A stretch of DNA of 64,000 nt from Micromonospora halophytica (GTDB lineage Bacteria > Actinomycetota > Actinomycetes > Mycobacteriales > Micromonosporaceae), in contig NZ_FMDN01000001.1 of the NCBI RefSeq assembly GCF_900090245.1, positions 98,241 through 162,240 of the forward strand, read 5' to 3'. Positions 12,421 to 19,027 of this stretch are shown here, in pieces (the first letter of the stretch is position 1; each line of letters begins with the position of its first letter). The translations under genes were made by a program, and so were the position numbers. The notes beneath the pieces were generated by a model, which was not told where the DNA came from, searched no databases, and saw only the letters and a program-made list of their open reading frames with translations.

Positions 12421-12825
12421 GTGACTCAACTGACCGGCCAGCCGACGACCGACGACGACGTCGTGCACCTCACCGTGCCCGCCGACGGCGGATACCTCGG
12501 CGTGCTCCGTACCGCGACGGCGGGGCTCGCGGCCCGTCTCCAGTTCGCCCTCGACGAGATCGAGGACCTGCGCATCGCGGTGGACGAGGCCTGCGCCATG
12601 CTGCTCGCCATCGCCACCCGCGACGCCGAGCTGGAGTGCCGCTTCTCTGTCACCGAGGACGCGCTCACCGTCGAGGTGACCGTGCCGACCGTGCGCGGCG
12701 CGACGCTGCCCTCGGAGTCGTCGTTCGCCTGGAAGGTGCTCACCGCGCTGACCACCGCCGCCTCGGCGGACGCGGCCGCCGGTCGGGCCACCATCTCGCT
12801 GCTGACCCGCCGCTCCGGCTACTGA
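12421..12825 (+). CDS. RsbW-like anti-sigma ATP-binding protein
   Basis: A 134-residue GHKL-fold protein. The N-box region is EIEDLRIAVDEACAMLL (about 46-62) and the C-terminal strands include SFAWKVLTALTTAASAD. Proteins of this type bind and inhibit SigB/SigF-family sigma factors. A cognate sigma or anti-sigma antagonist gene is usually adjacent but is absent here, so it is an orphan. GTG follows a GGGGGATGAG ribosome-binding region, and TAGAGT about 25 bases upstream is a possible -10. Confidence 0.75.
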   Translation: MTQLTGQPTTDDDVVHLTVPADGGYLGVLRTATAGLAARLQFALDEIEDLRIAVDEACAMLLAIATRDAELECRFSVTEDALTVEVTVPTVRGATLPSESSFAWKVLTALTTAASADAAAGRATISLLTRRSGY

Positions 12826-12831
12826 CCGGCT

Positions 12832-12849
12832 CCCGGCCGCCCGGCCGGG
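12832..12849. terminator. Short hairpin between convergent genes
   Basis: CCCGGCC (12832-12838) and GGCCGGG (12843-12849) flank a 4-base loop in the 28-base gap between convergent stops at 12825 and 12854. Confidence 0.45.
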
Positions 12850-12853
12850 GGCG

Positions 12854-13243
12854 TCACTCGAACCCCAGGGCCCGCGTCGTGGGCGGGCTGAGCAGCAGCG
12901 CGCAGACCCCGAGGCCGAGCGCCATCAGCGGTGCGCCGAGCCAGCCCATGCCGGCCTGGAGCATGAACCAGCCGACGGGCAGCAGCATCAACTCGAGGAC
13001 CATCGCGGGCGCCCGGGCACCGGCGCGTCGACGGGCCAGCGCCCCGCCGAGGGCCCAGAGCGCGGCGGCGCCGGCGATCGCGAACCCGGTCACGAAGAGT
13101 GCCGACACCAGGTCGGTCTTGGTGGCGGTCAGGTCGGCCCAGATCAGCCAGCCGGCGAGCAGCGCCAGCGCGACCGCCTCGGCCCGCAGCAGCCGTACCG
13201 CCCAGCGGAGAGTGTCGGGCCCGGCGTCGGAGTCGATGGTCAC
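12854..13243 (-). CDS. Integral membrane protein, unknown
   Basis: A 129-residue protein with four predicted hydrophobic helices (about 20-36, 47-68, 78-97, 101-118) and a short Arg-rich loop ARRRAGARAP after the second. No family is recognised. GTG 13243 is supported by TATCGT exactly 7 bases upstream; longer in-frame starts would run through that promoter. It is divergent from the lipid kinase gene 43 bases away. Confidence 0.65.
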   Translation of the reverse strand: MTIDSDAGPDTLRWAVRLLRAEAVALALLAGWLIWADLTATKTDLVSALFVTGFAIAGAAALWALGGALARRRAGARAPAMVLELMLLPVGWFMLQAGMGWLGAPLMALGLGVCALLLSPPTTRALGFE

Positions 13244-13250
13244 GCGGGCC

Positions 13251-13279
13251 ACGATACCGGTGGGCGGTCGCGGTACAGT
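13251..13279. promoter_or_regulatory. Back-to-back leaderless promoters
   Basis: Minus strand: TATCGT (13251-13256), 7 bases from GTG 13243. Plus strand: TACAGT (13274-13279), 7 bases from ATG 13287. The -10 elements are 17 bases apart, so each would occupy the -35 position of the other promoter. Confidence 0.6.
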
Positions 13280-13286
13280 GCCGCCC

Positions 13287-14237
13287 ATGCGGGCCGTCCT
13301 GGTGGTCAATCCGAAGGCCACCACCACCAGCGAACGCAGCCGGGACGTCCTGGTCCGGGCACTGCGCAGCGAAGTAGACCTGTCGGTGCGGTACACCCGC
13401 CGCCGGGGTCACGCCACCGACCTGGCGCGGGAGGCGGCCGAGGAGGGGGTCGACGTCGTCGTCACCCTCGGTGGTGACGGCACGGTCAACGAGGTGGTGA
13501 ACGGCCTGATGACGGCCGAGCCACCGACCTTCCGCACCGACGGTACGCCCGCCGAGCGGCTGCCCGCGCTGGCGACCGTGCCGGGCGGCTCGACGAACGT
13601 CTTCGCCCGCGCCCTGGGCCTGCCCCGGGAGTGGCCGGAGGGCACCAGCATGATCCTGGAGGGGCTGCGGCTGGGCCGGTCCCGGACGATCGGGCTGGGC
13701 CGGGCCGACGACCGCTACTTCACCTTCTGCGCCGGCTTCGGGGTGGACGCGGCGGTGATCCACCGGGTGGAGCAGGCCCGCAAGCGTGGTCGGGTCTCCA
13801 CGCCGGCGCTCTACTTCCGCGCCACGCTGAGCCAGTACTTCCTCGACTCGGACCGCCGGCACCCGGCGATCTCGCTGGAGCGGCCGGGCGAGCCGGCCGA
13901 GGGAGAGTTGGCGACGGTCATAATCCAGAACTGCGCCCCGTGGACGTACCTGGGCGAGCGGGAGATCAACCCGAATCCGGAGGCGTCGTTCGACCTCGGC
14001 CTCGACGTGCTGGCGCTGCGTCAGCTCCGCGTGGCCAGCACGACACGGACAGTGACGCAGTTCCTCTCCCGGGAGCCGGATCCGCATGGCAAGCAGGTGC
14101 TGCGGTTGCACGATGCGCCCGAGTTCACGCTGGTCAGCGCCCGTCCGCAGGCGTTTCAGCTCGACGGCGACTACCTTGGCGAGCGGAAAAAAGTCAGATT
14201 CACATCCATTCCCGCGGCACTGAGAGTAATCTGCTAG
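13287..14237 (+). CDS. Diacylglycerol kinase family lipid kinase
   Basis: A 316-residue DagK/YegS-type kinase that phosphorylates a lipid hydroxyl, probably diacylglycerol or a related lipid. It shows NPKAT at 8-12, the nucleotide-binding GGDGTVNEVVNG near 63, PGGSTNVFARALG, and a C-terminal beta-sandwich ending QLDGDYLGERKKVRFT. ATG 13287 follows TACAGT by exactly 7 bases, suggesting a leaderless message. whiB1 lies downstream after a long gap. Confidence 0.9.
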   Translation: MRAVLVVNPKATTTSERSRDVLVRALRSEVDLSVRYTRRRGHATDLAREAAEEGVDVVVTLGGDGTVNEVVNGLMTAEPPTFRTDGTPAERLPALATVPGGSTNVFARALGLPREWPEGTSMILEGLRLGRSRTIGLGRADDRYFTFCAGFGVDAAVIHRVEQARKRGRVSTPALYFRATLSQYFLDSDRRHPAISLERPGEPAEGELATVIIQNCAPWTYLGEREINPNPEASFDLGLDVLALRQLRVASTTRTVTQFLSREPDPHGKQVLRLHDAPEFTLVSARPQAFQLDGDYLGERKKVRFTSIPAALRVIC

Positions 14238-14340
14238 GTCTCGGGTAACGCCCTAGGTCGGCGGTCGTTACACCGCACGACGGCGGTGGCCGCCGGAATG
14301 AAGGGTGGTGCCGGAAATGTCAGCAATGTCACGCGGACTG

Positions 14341-14346
14341 TACTAT
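14341..14346 (+). promoter_or_regulatory. -10 element TACTAT upstream of whiB1
   Basis: TACTATATT is among the most AT-rich runs in the window and fits the -10 consensus; the -35 is unclear. Initiation here would give a leader of over 300 bases. Confidence 0.4.
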
Positions 14347-14407
14347 ATTGATCCTCGACTGTGGTACGCCGGGTAACCAGGGACGCCTCAAACCCGGGCA
14401 AAAGGGT

Positions 14408-14423
14408 CGTGAGCTTGCTCACC
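14408..14423 (+). promoter_or_regulatory. CRP-like site 1 upstream of whiB1
   Basis: cGTGAgcttgcTCACc carries both perfect half-sites of the CRP-family consensus TGTGA-N6-TCACA. It is centred 59 bases upstream of site 2. Confidence 0.6.
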
Positions 14424-14449
14424 GTGCGGAGTTTTTCCTCGCGTCACCC

Positions 14450-14480
14450 TTGACATCGACAGGGTTCGTGAAAGTATTCA
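14450..14480 (+). promoter_or_regulatory. Candidate whiB1 promoter TTGACA / TATTCA
   Basis: A perfect -35 TTGACA (14450-14455) and a -10-like TATTCA (14475-14480) are separated by 19 bases. The -10 lies inside CRP-like site 2, so binding there could repress while site 1 is placed to activate. Confidence 0.4.
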
Positions 14481-14482
14481 CA
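14467..14482 (+). promoter_or_regulatory. CRP-like site 2 upstream of whiB1
   Basis: cGTGAaagtatTCACA matches GTGA-N6-TCACA, the CRP-family consensus, in 9 of 10 defined positions. M. tuberculosis whiB1 is known to be CRP/cAMP controlled through paired sites. Confidence 0.65.
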
Positions 14483-14682
14483 AGCGAACTTGAGTTACCG
14501 GGACATTGCCTGGACATGCTCGACAGGTTGAGTCTTTCCAGCAGGTCCCGGGGCTGAACGACCCCGCTCACGCACTGCTGAATAGTCGGACGCGAACCGT
14601 CACGACCGGCATTGCGGATGCACATAAGGAAAAGCAACAAGCGTTGTCTGCCGCCCATCTCAGAATGAGGAGAGTTGCCGCC

Positions 14683-14940
14683 ATGGACTGGCGCCACGAT
14701 GCCGTCTGCCGCGACGAGGACCCGGAGCTGTTCTTCCCGATCGGGACGTCCGGTCCGGCCCTCCTGCAGGTGGAACAGGCGAAGGCCGTCTGCCGGCGCT
14801 GCCCGGTGACCGACCACTGCCTCCAGTGGGCACTGGAGTCCGGTCAGGACGCCGGTGTCTGGGGGGGAATGAGCGAGGAGGAGCGTCGCGCGGTGAAGCG
14901 CCGCGGCGGCCTCCGGGTGCTGCGCGCTCACTCCGCCTGA
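14683..14940 (+). CDS. whiB1: WhiB-family Fe-S transcriptional regulator, WhiB1 type
   Basis: An 85-residue protein that binds a [4Fe-4S] cluster and acts with the primary sigma factor. The four ligands are Cys9, Cys37, Cys40 and Cys46 (C-x27-C-x2-C-x5-C), followed by GVWGGMSEEERRAVKRR, the turn and basic tail. The opening DWRHDAVCRDEDPELFFP is the WhiB1/WblE signature. Clusters of this type sense nitric oxide. ATG 14683 has GAGGAGA upstream. A strong hairpin follows the stop, so it is probably monocistronic. Confidence 0.95.
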   Translation: MDWRHDAVCRDEDPELFFPIGTSGPALLQVEQAKAVCRRCPVTDHCLQWALESGQDAGVWGGMSEEERRAVKRRGGLRVLRAHSA

Positions 14941-14958
14941 CCGACCACACACAGCCGT

Positions 14959-14990
14959 ACGCCCCGGCCGGGTCCGCCCCGCCGGGGCGT
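14959..14990 (+). terminator. whiB1 terminator
   Basis: ACGCCCCGGC (14959-14968) and GCCGGGGCGT (14981-14990) form a 10-bp stem 18 bases after the whiB1 stop, followed by TCTGCTGT. Confidence 0.7.
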
Positions 14991-15055
14991 TCTGCTGTCC
15001 GCACACCGTCCCACTACCCCGCCACCCCGATTTCCGATCATGGTGGCGGGCCACG

Positions 15056-15898
15056 TCACACCGGCGTCGCCGCGTCCACCCGGCGCAGCACCAGATCGGC
15101 CAACTCCGGGGCGTCGGTCAACGGCCCGCTGACCGCCACCGCCCCGGCCGCCCGCGCCGCCGCCACCACCCCGTCGTGGAAGAACCCGGGCGCCAGGAAG
15201 TACGCCGCCACGGCCACCCGCCGGGCCCCCGACGCCCGCAGCCGGGCCACCGCCACGTCCGCCGCAGGCGGGGCCGCCGAGGCGTACGACACGGTGCAGG
15301 ACACGCCGAACTCGGCGGCCAGCGCCACGGCGACCCGCCCCACCGAGCCCCGCGCCCGGGCGTCCCGGGTCCCCGCCGCCGCCAGCACCAGCGCGTCGAC
15401 GCCACCCGGCTCCGCCTCCGCCAACCGCCGGCGCAACCCGGCCAGCAGCCCGGCGTCCACCGTCCCGTCCGCCGGCCCGAGCACGTCGGTCACCCGTACC
15501 GCCAGTTCCGGGGCCGTCTCGCGGGCCGCCGCCACCGCCGCCGGCACGTCCACCCGCCGGTGGTACGCCGCGGTGAGCAGCAGCGGTACGACCACCGCCT
15601 CGGCGTGCCCGTCCGCCGCGAGTGCGCGCAGCACCTCCGTCGGCCCCGGGTCGGTGTGGTCCAGCCAGCTCGGCAGCACCCGGCTGCCGGGACGGGCCGC
15701 CTCGACGGCCCGGGCCAGCGCCCGGGTGGCCGCCGCCGCCCGGGGATCACGGCTGCCGTGCGCGACCAGCACCACCGGCGTACCGCCGGCCGACGCCGAC
15801 GCGGACCGGTCGACAGCGGGTGTGCCGAGGGCCGGCGCGGGATCACCCGCGCCGGCCCCCGGGGAGGTGCCCGGGCCGGTCAGACGTGCAGGCCGCAC
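15056..15898 (-). CDS. Sirohydrochlorin chelatase family protein (CbiX-like)
   Basis: A 280-residue class II chelatase with two tandem half domains. The first has VVLVAHGSRDPRAAA near residue 42 and VVVPLLLTAAYHRRVDVP; the second has VAVAAYFLAPGFFHDG, each supplying a His. It probably inserts iron into sirohydrochlorin to make siroheme, the cofactor of the sulfite reductase encoded by the same operon. GTG 15898 overlaps the cysH end by 19 bases. The first 35 residues are Ala/Gly/Pro-rich, so the true start may be internal. Confidence 0.82.
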   Translation of the reverse strand: MRPARLTGPGTSPGAGAGDPAPALGTPAVDRSASASAGGTPVVLVAHGSRDPRAAAATRALARAVEAARPGSRVLPSWLDHTDPGPTEVLRALAADGHAEAVVVPLLLTAAYHRRVDVPAAVAAARETAPELAVRVTDVLGPADGTVDAGLLAGLRRRLAEAEPGGVDALVLAAAGTRDARARGSVGRVAVALAAEFGVSCTVSYASAAPPAADVAVARLRASGARRVAVAAYFLAPGFFHDGVVAAARAAGAVAVSGPLTDAPELADLVLRRVDAATPV

Positions 15899-16641
15899 TC
15901 GGTCTTCTCGAACATCGCCCAGCGGCCGGCCCGCGGGTCCTCCCCCGCCTTGGTGCGCCGGGTGCAGGGCCAGCAGCCAATCGAGCCGTACCCGCGGCTG
16001 AACAGCTCGTTGACCGGAATGTCGTACCGGGAGATGTAGCCGTCGACGTCGGCCTGGGTCCAGGCGGCGATCGGGTTGACCTTCACCTTGCCGCGCCGGG
16101 CGTCGAAGGTCACCACCGGCGTGTTCGCCCGGGTGGGCGACTCGTCCCGGCGCAGCCCGGCGGCCCAGGCGTCGTACCCCGCCAGGGCCCGCTCCAGCGG
16201 CTCCACCTTGCGCAGCTGGCAGCAGTCGTCGGGCGAGCGGTTGAACAGCCGGGGGCCGTACTCGCCGTCCTGCTGGCCGACGGTCAGCCGGGGCCGGACC
16301 GAGCGGACGTTCACCGGCAGCCGGCGGGCCACCTCGTCGCGGACCTTCAGCGTCTCCGGGAAGTGCAGTCCGGTGTCGAGGAAGACCACGTCCACCCCGG
16401 GGGCGACCCGGGAGACCAGGTGCGCCAGCACGGCGTCCGCCATCGAGCTGGTCACGCAGAACCGGTCGCCGAAGGTCGCGGCCGCCCAGCGGGCGATCTC
16501 CGGCGCCGGAGCGCCCTCCAGCTCGCGGCCGGCCGTCTCGGCCAGCTCGCGCAGCTCCTCCGGGTCGCGCCGGTCCTCCTCGACCGGCGTCGGGCCACCG
16601 GGCCCGACCAGCCGCAGGTCCGCTGCGGAAACGAGGTTCAT
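15880..16641 (-). CDS. cysH: Phosphoadenylyl/adenylyl-sulfate reductase
   Basis: Reduces APS or PAPS to sulfite using thioredoxin in assimilatory sulfate reduction. The 253-residue protein has the PP-loop region with FLDTGLHFPETL, the Fe-S cysteine pairs DDCCQLRKVEPL and GYGSIGCWPCTRR, and the catalytic Cys in the C-terminal ECGLHV. The CC/CxxC pairs mark the [4Fe-4S] type that normally uses APS. ATG 16641 has GAGAGG upstream; an alternative GTG at 16698 would overlap the preceding stop (GTGA) and add 19 residues. Confidence 0.93.
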   Translation of the reverse strand: MNLVSAADLRLVGPGGPTPVEEDRRDPEELRELAETAGRELEGAPAPEIARWAAATFGDRFCVTSSMADAVLAHLVSRVAPGVDVVFLDTGLHFPETLKVRDEVARRLPVNVRSVRPRLTVGQQDGEYGPRLFNRSPDDCCQLRKVEPLERALAGYDAWAAGLRRDESPTRANTPVVTFDARRGKVKVNPIAAWTQADVDGYISRYDIPVNELFSRGYGSIGCWPCTRRTKAGEDPRAGRWAMFEKTECGLHV

Positions 16642-16694
16642 CCGTGCCGGCCTCTCGTTCGTGACTGCGGGGCTCGCCAGCTCGCTGCGCGCGC

Positions 16695-16853
16695 TCACCG
16701 GACCACCGCCGTGCTGAGCAGGCCGGTGAACTTCACCGTGAAGACACGGGCGCAGGCATGGCACTCCCAGGCGCCGTGCCCGGCCTCGCTCGGCCGCAGG
16801 TCCTCCTCCCCGCAGTACGGGCAGTGGAGAGGTGCGGAACGGGCGTCACTCAT
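16695..16853 (-). CDS. Small zinc-ribbon protein of the sulfate operon
   Basis: A 52-residue protein with two CxxC pairs, HCPYCGEEDL (Cys11, Cys14) and WECHACARVF (Cys31, Cys34), as expected for a zinc ribbon or rubredoxin-like knuckle. Its ATG overlaps the sulfite reductase stop (ATGA), and cysH follows, so it belongs to the operon. Small ribbons at this position recur in actinobacterial sulfate operons; the role is unknown, possibly in metal or sulfur delivery. Confidence 0.8.
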   Translation of the reverse strand: MSDARSAPLHCPYCGEEDLRPSEAGHGAWECHACARVFTVKFTGLLSTAVVR

Positions 16854-18553
16854 CGCAGCTCCTCCTCGTCGACCCTGATCACCCAGTTGGCGAACGTCTC
16901 GCCGTCGGTCCGGCTCGCCAGGTAGCGGCGGGCCAGTCGTTCCACGTACTCCGGCAGCTCGTCGGCGGTGGTCTTCAGGCCGCGCAGCTTGCGCCCGAAG
17001 CCGGCGGTCTGTCCCTCCGCCATGCCGAGACCGCCGCCGAGGTGCACCTGGAAGCCCTCCACCTGGCGGCCGCCCGGGCCGACCACCAGCTGCCCCTTCA
17101 GGCCGATGTCAGCGACCTGGGTACGGGCGCAGGCGTTCGGGCAGCCGTTGAGGTGGATGGAGATGTCGGCGTCGAAGTCGCGCAGCCGCTCCTCCAACCG
17201 GGCCACCAGTTCCTCGCCGCGCCGCTTGGTCTCGACGATGGCGAGCTTGCAGAACTCGATGCCGGTGCAGGCCATGGTGCCGCGCCGCCAGGCCGACGGC
17301 CGGGCCTCCAGGCCGATCCCGCGCAGCGCGTCGACCAGGGACTCCGTCCGCTCCGGCAGCACGTCGAGGACCAGCAGTTTCTGGTACGGGGTGAGCCGCA
17401 CCCGGCCGCTGCCGTGCGCCTCGGCCAGGTCGGCGAGTTGGGCGAGCTGCGTGCCCGAGACCCGCCCGACGACCGGTGCGGCGCCGACGTAGTGGCGGCC
17501 GTCGCGCTGCCGGTGCACGCCGATGTGGTCGACCGGCCTGCTCGGCAGTTCCGGGGCGGGCCCGTCGAGCAGGGTCCGGCCCAGGTACTCCTTCTCCAGC
17601 ACCTCCCGGAACTTCTCCACGCCCCAGTCGGCGACCAGGAACTTCAGTCGGGCCCGGTTGCGCAGCCGGCGGTAGCCGTAGTCGCGGAAGATGCCGACCA
17701 CGCCGGCCCACACGTCCGGCACCTCGGCCAGCGGCACCCAGACGCCGAGCCGCTTGGCCAGCATCGGGTTGGTGGCGAGGCCGCCGCCGACCCAGACGTC
17801 GAAGCCGGGGCCGTGCTCCGGGTGGTCCACCCCGAGGAAGGCGACGTCGTTCGCCTCGTACGGGGTGTCGACCAGCCAGGAGATCGAGGTCTTGAACTTG
17901 CGGGGCAGGTTGGAGAACCGCTTGTCGCCGACGTACCGGCTGACGATCTCGTCGACGGCCGGGGTCGGGTCGACCAGCTCGGCCTCGGCCACCCCGGCGA
18001 CCGGGCTGCCCAGCACGACGCGCGGGCAGTCGCCGCAGGCCTCGGTGGTCTGCAGGCCGACCGACTCCAGCCGGCGCCAGATCTCCGGCACGTCCTCGAC
18101 CCGGATCCAGTGGTACTGGATGTTCTGCCGGTCGGTGATGTCGGCGGTGTCCCGGGCGAACTCGCGGGAGATGTCGGCGACCACCCGCAGCTGGGCCAGG
18201 GTCAGCTCACCGCCGTCGACCCGGACCCGGAGCATGAAGAACTCGTCCTCCAGCTCGTGCGGCTCCAGCACGGCCGTACGACCGCCGTCGATGCCCGCCT
18301 TGCGCTGGGTGTAGAGGCCCCACCAGCGGAACCGGCCGCGCAGGTCCTGCGGGTCGATGGAGGCGAATCCGCGGTGGGCGTAGATGGTCTCGATCCGGGC
18401 CCGCACGTTCAGCGGGTCGTCGTCCTTCTTGATCCGCTCGTTGGCGTTGAGCGGCTCGCGGTGGCCCAGCGCCCACTGGCCCTCGCCACGGGGGCGGCGA
18501 GGCGCCCGCGCGGGCGGGGTGTCGGGGCGGGCCGAGGTGCTGGTGACCGCCAT
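16850..18553 (-). CDS. sir: Ferredoxin-dependent sulfite (or nitrite) reductase
   Basis: Performs the six-electron reduction of sulfite to sulfide with siroheme and a [4Fe-4S] cluster. The 567-residue protein has two nitrite/sulfite reductase half repeats; the cluster ligands are in ACTGIEFCKLA (about 425-435) and NGCPNACAR (about 467-475). Next to cysH and a chelatase, sulfite rather than nitrite is the likely substrate. ATG 18553 has GGAGG 8 bases upstream. A leader peptide gene and possible attenuator precede it. Confidence 0.93.
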   Translation of the reverse strand: MAVTSTSARPDTPPARAPRRPRGEGQWALGHREPLNANERIKKDDDPLNVRARIETIYAHRGFASIDPQDLRGRFRWWGLYTQRKAGIDGGRTAVLEPHELEDEFFMLRVRVDGGELTLAQLRVVADISREFARDTADITDRQNIQYHWIRVEDVPEIWRRLESVGLQTTEACGDCPRVVLGSPVAGVAEAELVDPTPAVDEIVSRYVGDKRFSNLPRKFKTSISWLVDTPYEANDVAFLGVDHPEHGPGFDVWVGGGLATNPMLAKRLGVWVPLAEVPDVWAGVVGIFRDYGYRRLRNRARLKFLVADWGVEKFREVLEKEYLGRTLLDGPAPELPSRPVDHIGVHRQRDGRHYVGAAPVVGRVSGTQLAQLADLAEAHGSGRVRLTPYQKLLVLDVLPERTESLVDALRGIGLEARPSAWRRGTMACTGIEFCKLAIVETKRRGEELVARLEERLRDFDADISIHLNGCPNACARTQVADIGLKGQLVVGPGGRQVEGFQVHLGGGLGMAEGQTAGFGRKLRGLKTTADELPEYVERLARRYLASRTDGETFANWVIRVDEEELR

Positions 18554-18688
18554 CGCGGCGTCCTCCGTTGTCTGCTGTGCCTCGGTGGGTGCGCGGACGC
18601 GGCGGCCGACCCGTGGGACGGGCCGAGGACAACGGTGTCAGAACGGCCGGCGCGGACTACGCGCCCGAGACAGATGGGTCGGGCGTCG
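18554..18688 (-). promoter_or_regulatory. Leader region with possible ribosome-binding-site sequestration
   Basis: The 135 bases between leader peptide and sir can fold. On the minus strand GTCCTC (18630-18625) is complementary to GAGGAC (18565-18560), which contains the end of the sir ribosome-binding site. GCCCGA...TCGGGC forms a competing hairpin just after the leader stop. Ribosome stalling on the leader could switch between them. Confidence 0.4.
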
Positions 18689-18775
18689 TCAGTGGGCCGG
18701 ACAGATCGCGCTGCGCACGCGGCCGTAGTCGACGTGGCGACGGGCCACGAAGCGGCGGACGACAGCGGCGGTCAT
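18689..18775 (-). CDS. Putative leader peptide of the sulfate-reduction operon
   Basis: A 28-residue peptide starting MTAAVVRRF and containing ARRHVDYGRV, with a single Cys at position 25 in SAICPAH. Short actinobacterial leader peptides with RRHVDL-like cores and a near-terminal Cys occur before sulfur-assimilation genes, and mycobacterial Cys-containing leaders are known cysteine-responsive attenuators. It ends 135 bases before sir on the same strand. I infer that Cys-tRNA shortage stalls translation and opens the downstream ribosome-binding site. Confidence 0.75.
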   Translation of the reverse strand: MTAAVVRRFVARRHVDYGRVRSAICPAH

Positions 18776-18859
18776 GCGCTCATGCTGCCACACGCCGACA
18801 GGCCCGGCCAACGACCGCGTGCCGCATCCCACATCACGGACGACGCCCCCAATCCATCG

Positions 18860-18954
18860 AAGATCGACTCTGCACCCCGCACCCCGCACCCGCGCCCCGC
18901 AGGTGCTACTTCCTGGATGTAGTGGCATCCCACTCGCCCGAGGCCACTACATCC
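18860..18954. repeat. Intergenic palindrome upstream of the glycosyltransferase
   Basis: GGATGTAGTGG (18915-18925) and CCACTACATCC (18944-18954) form perfect 11-bp arms around 18 bases. About 45 bases upstream is GATCGACTC followed by TGCACCCCGC (18871-18890), similar to the repeat unit at 61120-61213. Confidence 0.6.
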
Positions 18955-19027
18955 GGGGTCGAGCACCCTCCTGCGAGCCGGGTCGCTACGACCCCGGGGC
19001 CGGAGCGGGTGTGGAAGGCTCGGATCT

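Larger units (their letters stand above)
14238..14682 (+). promoter_or_regulatory. Long AT-richer regulatory region before whiB1
   Basis: A 445-base stretch without a convincing gene. It holds two promoter-like sites and two GTGA-N6-TCAC boxes (listed separately), followed by about 200 bases of probable untranslated leader ending in a strong GAGGAGA before the whiB1 ATG. Reading frames extending whiB1 upstream give no WhiB-like sequence. Confidence 0.6.

Noticed and set aside
14506-14682. Longer start for whiB1
   Set aside because: The extension carries no WhiB features, and GAGGAGA sits just before ATG 14683.
16832-18922. A 696-codon plus-strand frame opposite sir
   Set aside because: Antisense to a strongly conserved sulfite reductase gene; no start signal and no domain sequence.
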